The notes under the pieces were generated by a model. That model searched no databases, was not told the origin of the DNA, and was given only the letters and a program-made list of their open reading frames with translations. The translations under genes were made by a program, and so were the position numbers. A stretch of DNA of 64,000 nucleotides from Erigeron canadensis (lineage: Eukaryota; Streptophyta; Magnoliopsida; Asterales; Asteraceae). This document shows, one piece after another, positions 58,168-64,000 of this stretch (the stretch's first letter is position 1; every line of letters begins with the position of its first letter). The stretch is from positions 5,195,513 to 5,259,512 of the forward strand of contig NC_057762.1 in assembly GCF_010389155.1 (NCBI RefSeq). The letters are read 5' to 3'.

Positions 58168-61068
58168 TCATCTCTTCCTTTGTTGTCTTCTCCTCTTGCT
58201 TGCTCTTCTTTTCTTGTTCTTTCTCTTTTGATAACTTTGTGCAGCAGTTGAAGTTGATGGCTTGTCAATCTTAGATCCCCAGAAAGCTCTTTTCTTGTAA
58301 GAACTCCAAGTGTCTTTCCAATACTTCTTTGGGATAAAGTGCCAATTATCTCCCTCGGGACGATCATCTAGCAATCTGATATTATCTTGGAAGTTGACTG
58401 GAGGAATATTGTGTGGACCATGCTTATGACTTGGATTCCAAAGAACCCATGTTCCAGTCTCAGTATGTCTAACACCTTCTTGAGCCTTTGGAGTTCTTTC
58501 AACAATGAGATCTCTTACTCTCTGACGTATCTCTATAACATCTTGGATACGTTTGATATGGTTCTTCCTCTGCAACTTGATGTTTACATCTTCATCATCA
58601 TCAGCTGCTTCATCCAATACATTCAGAATACACAAGCAATAATTCAAAGTACCATCTGAGTACTTAGGAAGATCTGAAGCACGAATGAAAATTCTTCTCT
58701 TTAAACGATTGATGAAGACGAATCCATCCAACTCTTCAATAGGATCACCAATCCGATACGAATCGAGCTCATAACCTCCAGCCCTTTGATTTGGTCTTGT
58801 GAGATTGATTCTTCTAGTCCTTCTCTCCAAACCAATTTGAAAGTCATTAAACTCGTAGAATCTGATCACAGCTTGTAAATGGCTCTTCAATGCTTCATAT
58901 GCTATGAGTTGATCAGGATTCTTGATTATCAGATAGGCATATTGCTTGTAGAGGAATAGAATGTCTGAGATCTTCAAGTGTTGAAATGACTCTTCTTGAA
59001 CCACATACATACAACCATCAGCTCTGCGAACTTCAAAGCGAACAAGCCTCATACCAGGAGCTATCTCAGGAACAAACATCCGTTTTACTTCAATGATTGG
59101 TAGATCAAATTGCTTAAACCACCATTTATGTCTCACCACATTTACAGCATTCATTAACTCCATGTATCTGTCTCTTTGATCATTGCGATGAAACAGAAAG
59201 AATGCTCTCAACCGGTTCAAGGTCATATTCAATCTTTCATCAGAATTGCAGAAGATCTAAAAAGCTCTTTCTTCAAGATATCTGGCTCTGCACACAATCT
59301 CATCAGGTCTTGAACTTAAATCCAGAATATGCTCATAGTTTTCCACAAAGTATCCTTCATTTATTTGCCAAATTCTTCTGCTTGAGATTCTTGGATGAAT
59401 AACTCCTTGTGCAAGCTCATTTGGAGTTTCAAGATTCTCTGGATTGCTCAAATGATAGACAATTTCTTCAAATATGTCTTTACCATAAGTTTCTTGTTGA
59501 GATTGAACTGGAGCATCATTAGGATCACTAGAATCAGATGATTCGGAATCACTTTCTTCAGCTTGAAAAGGATCATGATCACTTGATTCATCAGAAATGG
59601 TGGAGTAATACTGAAAAATATCTTGAACAAGTGGTGGAAGTGGTAGATCATCAATTGGTAGTTCATCTGAATCTGATTCATTAACATGAGTTGTGGGAGT
59701 TGTAGAAGCTTGAGCTTGAGCTTGTTCTTGATTTGTTTGATCTTGAATATTTTGTTCTTGCATCACATCTTGAACATTTTGTTCTTGACCAGTTTGTTCT
59801 TGAGTTTCATGACCCTCTCCGATATCTCTAATATTCTCCCCCTCGGGTTGATCATCAGGATCTTGATCATCCCGACTCCTGGAGATATCGGCCAGTCTGC
59901 ATTGTTGATCAAGCTCACGAACCCGTTTCTGTAAAGCTTCAACTTCAGCTTGCTTTGTTGTTTCAGTTTCTTGATGTGATAGATAAGCTTGAAGTGAATG
60001 AAAGATTGTATCGGTTGGGAGACCACTGGTAGCAAGACGGTTTGGTGAACAATCACTTAAGTATTCAGTGGATGCAGATGATTTAGAAGAGGAAGAACTT
60101 GAAGAAGAATGATGAGGTGAACTTGGATCGGGAATTGATTGATTGAGTGGAGTTGATGAAGTTATTGGTTGACTTGTTGGAGGAGTACTTTGAATTGATG
60201 GGGGTGTTGTTGTTGTTGATGGAAATGTAGATGCTACTGGAGTACGAATTACAAGAGCACCTCCAGTACGCAATCTCGGTAAAGGTCTTGATTCGGTGGC
60301 TGGGAGCTTTCCAGTTATAACATTTCTAGCCACGAGGAGTTCACTTCTTTGACCCTCCTCAATCCCTTCAACAAACTGAGATATCAACTTTTGGGCTTCA
60401 ATAAGAAGAGGAAGAACAGAATCTGGCACTTCAGTAGCCTCAAGTGAGTCTACCGAGTGACCTGAAGACATCATTACTATCTCAGGATTTCCTGTTGGTT
60501 CAAAAGTATGATCAACAGTTGATGATTCGGCTTCACAACCAGAATCCTTTGGGAAATGAAGGTGAATAACTCCGGAGTCACTTAGACTTGCCGTTATGCC
60601 TAAGGCATGAAGAGCTGACACAACAGATTGAGCTCGAAGGAACTCAGACTGTCGCACAACTGATCTAGCCACTAAGGCACCTTCGTTCAAAGCTGGCGTG
60701 ATGTTAGCAATGGAAGGACTTCCAAACAATCCTCGAAAGGGCACAATAGCCGATCTCTCTATGTTTGTTCCGGCAACATCACCTAGATGTGCGTATGGGA
60801 TCACAAAAGGTGCAATATGTGTCCTAATTTGGGTTCTAGACGAGAGTGCAGAAATGAAGTTCAAGAGAGGAGCATGTGTCTCTTGTTGTTTAACATTCAC
60901 AATCTCAGAAGGAGAATGGAATGGAGTACGTGGATTTTGCTCGTGCAATGATGAGACGTCAGTCTGTTGAGAGACTTCCGAATGGCGTGCGGAGGTTTGA
61001 CTTTGCAAGAGTTGGGAGCTCTCGTCTTCTAACCTAGGTCGAACCCGGCGTTTATAAATATTTTGCAC
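58168..61068 (-). CDS. Large unknown retroelement ORF (two parts joined by one TAG)
   Basis: Minus-strand frames 61068-59257 (603 codons) and 59256-58168 lie in the same phase, separated only by a TAG at 59259-59257. The first part lacks an ATG near its start (opens after a stop at 61077 region). It has a conserved-looking core (FVIPYAHLGDVAGTN ... ALHALGITASL), a Ser/Thr/Pro-rich middle with S-runs, a short coiled coil (EVEALQKRVRELDQQC), Gln/Glu repeats and an acidic tail. The second part holds W/F/R-rich blocks (RHKWWFKQFDLPIIEVKRMF, then LWNPSHKHGPHNIPP) and a very basic C-terminus, a likely nuclear signal. No gag, protease, integrase or RT motif is seen. It lies just before the polypurine tract, the place of envelope-like or extra ORFs in some plant Copia elements. 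Confidence 0.6.
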
Positions 61069-61124
61069 TAAGCGGAGGCCAACGTTTTCTTTTTCCTTTC
61101 TCCTAGCCCGGACCTCTCAACCTC

Positions 61125-62807
61125 TCAGGTATTTTCAACTCCTCCCTCATTTCCTCCTTGTCCCTCCGGAATATCCATTACATCATCAGCAAATTTATTT
61201 ACAGTTTCATCATCAGAGTCAGTTTCATTTGAGTCATGTGCATCTTCAATTCTTGATCTCTTAAGGTTTTTTCGAATATTGACAGGAATTGATTTTCTTC
61301 GATTTTGAAAATATGTTGGTGTTGGTGATAATGGAAGTGAAGAAGATGAAGGAATTTGTGAGATGATAGTTTGAGATTGCGATGGTTCCATGGTTGGTGG
61401 AATTGGAGAATTGAATTCAGGAAGTGGTGAGGATTGATGAATAGGCATTTGAGGTGATTTTGGTGTTGATGGTGATGATGATGAAGTTGATGAATGTTGA
61501 GGTGACGGTGTTTTTGGTGAAGCAGAAGATCTCAAAGAAGATGTTTTCGGAGGTGGAGATCTAATTGGTTTCAGAGACCCAACAATTGACACTGTCTCCT
61601 CAGAAGATGCATGTGAAGAAGGTTCAATAGGAACTTTTTCTTTTCTTTTCTTTAACGAACTCCCCTTCTTCTTCTTTTGAAGTACTTTATTGCTTAACTT
61701 CAACTCAAACTTTTGCTTTTTCATCAATTTTCTTTTCTTTGGCTCAATAGAACTGGATACACCCTCACTCTCTTTTCTTTTTCTCTTAGACCCCTCACTT
61801 GGTGTCCTATGCACAACTTGGGCAGGAACCGGGAGGCTTTCCGGTCCCAGAGTTGTTCTAATCCAGTCTATATAAGCCTGATAATTAGCATGGTTCTCAG
61901 AAACTAAATCCAACAAGTGTGATGGAATTAGATAAGTGTAGTTTGCCAGGCCGGAATCTCTGACATACTTATATTGTTGAAGCTGTACTTTTGTTGCATT
62001 GAGAAGTCTTGGGATGCTTTTCTCTTTTCTGACTGCTCCTTGAACAATAACTGTCAAAAACCTTATGAAAGATATATACTTCTTGGGAGCGGATACCTTA
62101 CCATTGACAACTATTATAAGCTGGTCCCATAGAAGTTGAGCAACATCGTAATGTCGATCAAAGACGACTCCATAGAAAATGTACAACATGTGTTGAGTCA
62201 AGTCGTCCATCCCTCGGTTGTATGGTGTAAAACAATTGCTTAGGATGGAGTAAACATAATACCAAATCTTGGGTAGATTCTTCAATTGGAAGTCTTTGGT
62301 CTTGGTAAGAGGACCTTCATACCCAAGTGATATCAAAGCAGCGAACATGATATCATTTGACTCAAACTCATCAAAGTTATTATGACCATTAGAATCAGCT
62401 TCTGGAAATCTCAGACGACTTCTGAAATCATCTAGGTTGAACTCAAATTCATATACTCTATCTCCAGAAGTAAGTTCATACTGAAAGAAACCTTGTCGGC
62501 GAAGTTCAGGAGATTTATGCTTTGGCTTTGTTCTCGAACTTGAAGGATCTTGTGGTTGAACAAATCTGATGGTTCTCCACATTTGAAACAAATATGTTTT
62601 AGCTAACTTTCTTTCAACACTAAGAGCATAAGATAGAGGATGGTTGTGAAGAATTCGTGGGACAATGGGAAATCCTGGAGCATTGAATGGATCTGAGAGA
62701 GCTCTGTTGTTTCTCATATTAGATGAGTTGCCGACAACAAGGGTTTCTTCAATTGTTTCATTTAGAGCAATCTCTTCATCTTGATGGATTTCTTCTTGGT
62801 GATCCAT
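61125..62807 (-). CDS. Unknown retroelement ORF, 560 aa, extra-ORF/envelope-position type
   Basis: An intact frame starts MDHQEEIHQDEEIALNET. Residues 45-330 form a globular region with FPIVPRILHNHPLSYAL, a W-R pattern, LISLGYEGPLTKTKDFQL, WYYVYSILSNCFTPYNRGMD and KKYISFIRFLTVIVQ blocks. This order is similar to the extra ORF found downstream of pol in Copia elements of Asteraceae; the resemblance is from memory of the pattern and not tested. From about 350 on it is Lys/Arg-rich (KKRKLMKKQK), then Ser/Pro-rich, then ends acidic and Gly-rich. There are no clear membrane segments, so 'envelope' describes position only. It is followed after 56 bases by the next ORF in a different frame. Confidence 0.6.
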   Translation of the reverse strand: MDHQEEIHQDEEIALNETIEETLVVGNSSNMRNNRALSDPFNAPGFPIVPRILHNHPLSYALSVERKLAKTYLFQMWRTIRFVQPQDPSSSRTKPKHKSPELRRQGFFQYELTSGDRVYEFEFNLDDFRSRLRFPEADSNGHNNFDEFESNDIMFAALISLGYEGPLTKTKDFQLKNLPKIWYYVYSILSNCFTPYNRGMDDLTQHMLYIFYGVVFDRHYDVAQLLWDQLIIVVNGKVSAPKKYISFIRFLTVIVQGAVRKEKSIPRLLNATKVQLQQYKYVRDSGLANYTYLIPSHLLDLVSENHANYQAYIDWIRTTLGPESLPVPAQVVHRTPSEGSKRKRKESEGVSSSIEPKKRKLMKKQKFELKLSNKVLQKKKKGSSLKKRKEKVPIEPSSHASSEETVSIVGSLKPIRSPPPKTSSLRSSASPKTPSPQHSSTSSSSPSTPKSPQMPIHQSSPLPEFNSPIPPTMEPSQSQTIISQIPSSSSLPLSPTPTYFQNRRKSIPVNIRKNLKRSRIEDAHDSNETDSDDETVNKFADDVMDIPEGQGGNEGGVENT

Positions 62808-62927
62808 TTATATTTTTGATTTTCTGATTTATGACATAAAATGTTAACACACACAGAAATCAATGTTTGAAAAGCAAATAACAAGATTCATACAAATTAT
62901 TTATATAAAATTCAAAGAGGTTCACAA

Positions 62928-63165
62928 AGGCGATCAACTCAGTGTGCTTTATACAAATAATTTGATATGAAAAAATAAACATAGAATAGTCAGATATATA
63001 TTTTCATAGATAATCATAGTAAGGAAGTACACAAAGGCGTTCAATTCCTTATACTTTCAAATATGGAAATATAGATATAACTTTGAAAATAAGATATAAT
63101 CATATAAGTACAATTTATAAGAAAATAGCAAGGAAGTACACAAAGGCGTTCAATTCCTCATATTT
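62928..63165. repeat. Three direct repeats of about 100 bp
   Basis: The word CACAAAGGCG(T/A)TCAA(T/C)TC recurs at about 62935, 63033 and 63134, each followed by AT-rich filler, with a period close to 100 bases. Confidence 0.8.
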
Positions 63166-63332
63166 CACATATTTTGCAATTATATGACTATACAAAACAC
63201 TTTGTCATACCACACAAGACAAATTAGGGTGTAGAAAAAAAAATAGGGTTTTTGAAAAAAAATTAGGGTTTCAAGGAAAAAATGATTAAAAACTTGAAAA
63301 TTTTTCTAAGTATGGAAAATGTGAAATAGGTA

Positions 63333-63973
63333 CGAGATCATCCTGAGATTTGACTCAGATTTGATAACCAAATGGTTTTGAACAGATCATCTGACTCTTT
63401 TGCAGAAATGATTAAGTAGTACACAGACAGATGGGACGATCTTGAATGAGATCGTCTTAACAATTTGAAGAGAATGTTAAGAATGGAAAGATCAGTGGGA
63501 CGATCTAGTTAAGATCGTCTCAAGGTTTATGAGGTGAAAAAGATTTAAGTCTTGAAAGAAGAGATGAGACGATCTTGAGGAGATCGTCTCATTTTTATGC
63601 TTTGGAAAATGGTTAAGTATGGAAAAAGGAAAAATGGGACGATCTTAATGAGATCGTCTTGGAAACCTTTATTGAAAATCCCTTTTTGAAGTGAAGGAAG
63701 ATAAGACGATCTTGTTGAGATCGTTTTTGGAAAACAAGTGTCAAAAAGAAACACTTCACTTCATTTTGGAAAATTTCTAACACTTAGAAATATAAGTTGA
63801 AATTATGTCAATTTCTGGGAAAAATTGAGCATAGTTTCCCCTTATATTTGAAAGAATTAGTTTTGAGCAAAACCGATTTCACAAGAAATCTGTTACCCAT
63901 TCATTTGATTTTCAACCAAATCAACAACCACACAGCGTATCAGACCCTAAGACGATCCTGACAAGATCGTCTT
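63333..63973. repeat. Palindrome array GACGATC-N7/8-GATCGTC, about 68-bp period
   Basis: Copies begin at 63435, 63499, 63568, 63638 and 63705 (spacings 64, 69, 70, 67), with an outlying copy at 63951 and decayed forms near 63335 and 63385. Each has 7-9 bp arms around a short A/T/G spacer and is preceded by ATGGG, GTGGG or ATRAG. The intervening sequence is not conserved. Confidence 0.9.
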
Positions 63974-64000
63974 GGTCTTGGTCTCAGGGGTTTAACAAGT

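Larger units (their letters stand above)
62820..64000 (-). other. Non-coding leader or spacer of the Copia-type element
   Basis: No ORF of note. It holds a three-copy direct repeat (62928-63165) and a palindrome array (63333-63973). If the element has gag-pol, it must lie beyond 64000 and this is a spacer. If not, this is the 5' leader of a non-autonomous element. Confidence 0.55.

Noticed and set aside
63333..63973. Second CRISPR-like periodic repeat
   Set aside because: Repeats are short imperfect palindromes with decayed copies in a retroelement leader or spacer.
1..64000. tRNA genes suggested by A/B-box matches
   Set aside because: All box pairs found belong to SINE-like elements without a cloverleaf; some also have poly-A tails or target duplications.

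Overview
This window is nuclear DNA from a eudicot plant. The evidence is AT-rich intergenic sequence, GT-AG introns, plant-only families (IQ67-domain protein, plant mobile domain, MuDR-type transposase), plant LINE/Helitron/SINE families and LTRs starting TGTAACA. The LTR and 'extra ORF' style recalls Asteraceae, but that is an inference from memory, not a measured match. No bacterial-type operon, CRISPR array, tRNA or rRNA gene was seen.

Three host genes could be modelled exon by exon with all splice phases closing. They are an IQD calmodulin-binding scaffold protein on the minus strand (8074-11838, 6 exons, 516 aa), a renalase-like FAD-dependent oxidoreductase on the plus strand (21960-32228, 8 exons, 487 aa), and a mitochondrial GUF1/EF4 (LepA-type) translation GTPase on the plus strand (34807-40868, 11 exons, 671 aa). 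A broken partial copy of the GUF1 5' end lies about 15 kb upstream (19190-20595), so the oxidoreductase gene sits between a GUF1 fragment and GUF1 itself. A small PPR remnant with a site-II promoter cluster (20940-21415) and a doubtful minus-strand ORF (33732-34322) complete the gene-like content.

The rest is a layered transposon landscape. 1-7000: LINE piece, mini-Helitron, foldback element, two inverted LTR relics and a CAC-rich TIR element. 12-21 kb: SINE with a perfect 18-bp target duplication, foldback element, and Helitrons with canonical A|TC...CTAG|T ends. 22-26 kb (intron 1 of the oxidoreductase): a LINE split by a 303-bp solo LTR, then a Helitron. 42.5-45.6 kb: a three-level nest (LINE, then a 2.2-kb foldback element, then a 403-bp solo LTR). 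46551-53632: a 7-kb Mutator-like element with about 285-bp TIRs and a near-perfect 10-bp target duplication. It carries a transposase with three in-frame stops, a short unknown coiled-coil ORF and a frameshifted plant-mobile-domain gene. 55.4-56.5 kb: a 1.1-kb Mutator-like TIR element with a SINE inside. 57.6-64 kb: a Gypsy LTR start cut by a Copia-type element on the minus strand whose 3' LTR, polypurine tract and large unrecognised ORFs are visible. Its other end lies outside the window.

The most unusual signal is a recurring theme. Several unrelated elements each carry an array of short, element-specific palindromes. Two LTR relics and the Copia leader or spacer space theirs at about 65-72 bp with unrelated sequences. 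The Mutator-like element repeats a 19-bp palindrome (CCGGTATTTGAAATACCGG type) in both TIRs and just upstream of each of its three genes.
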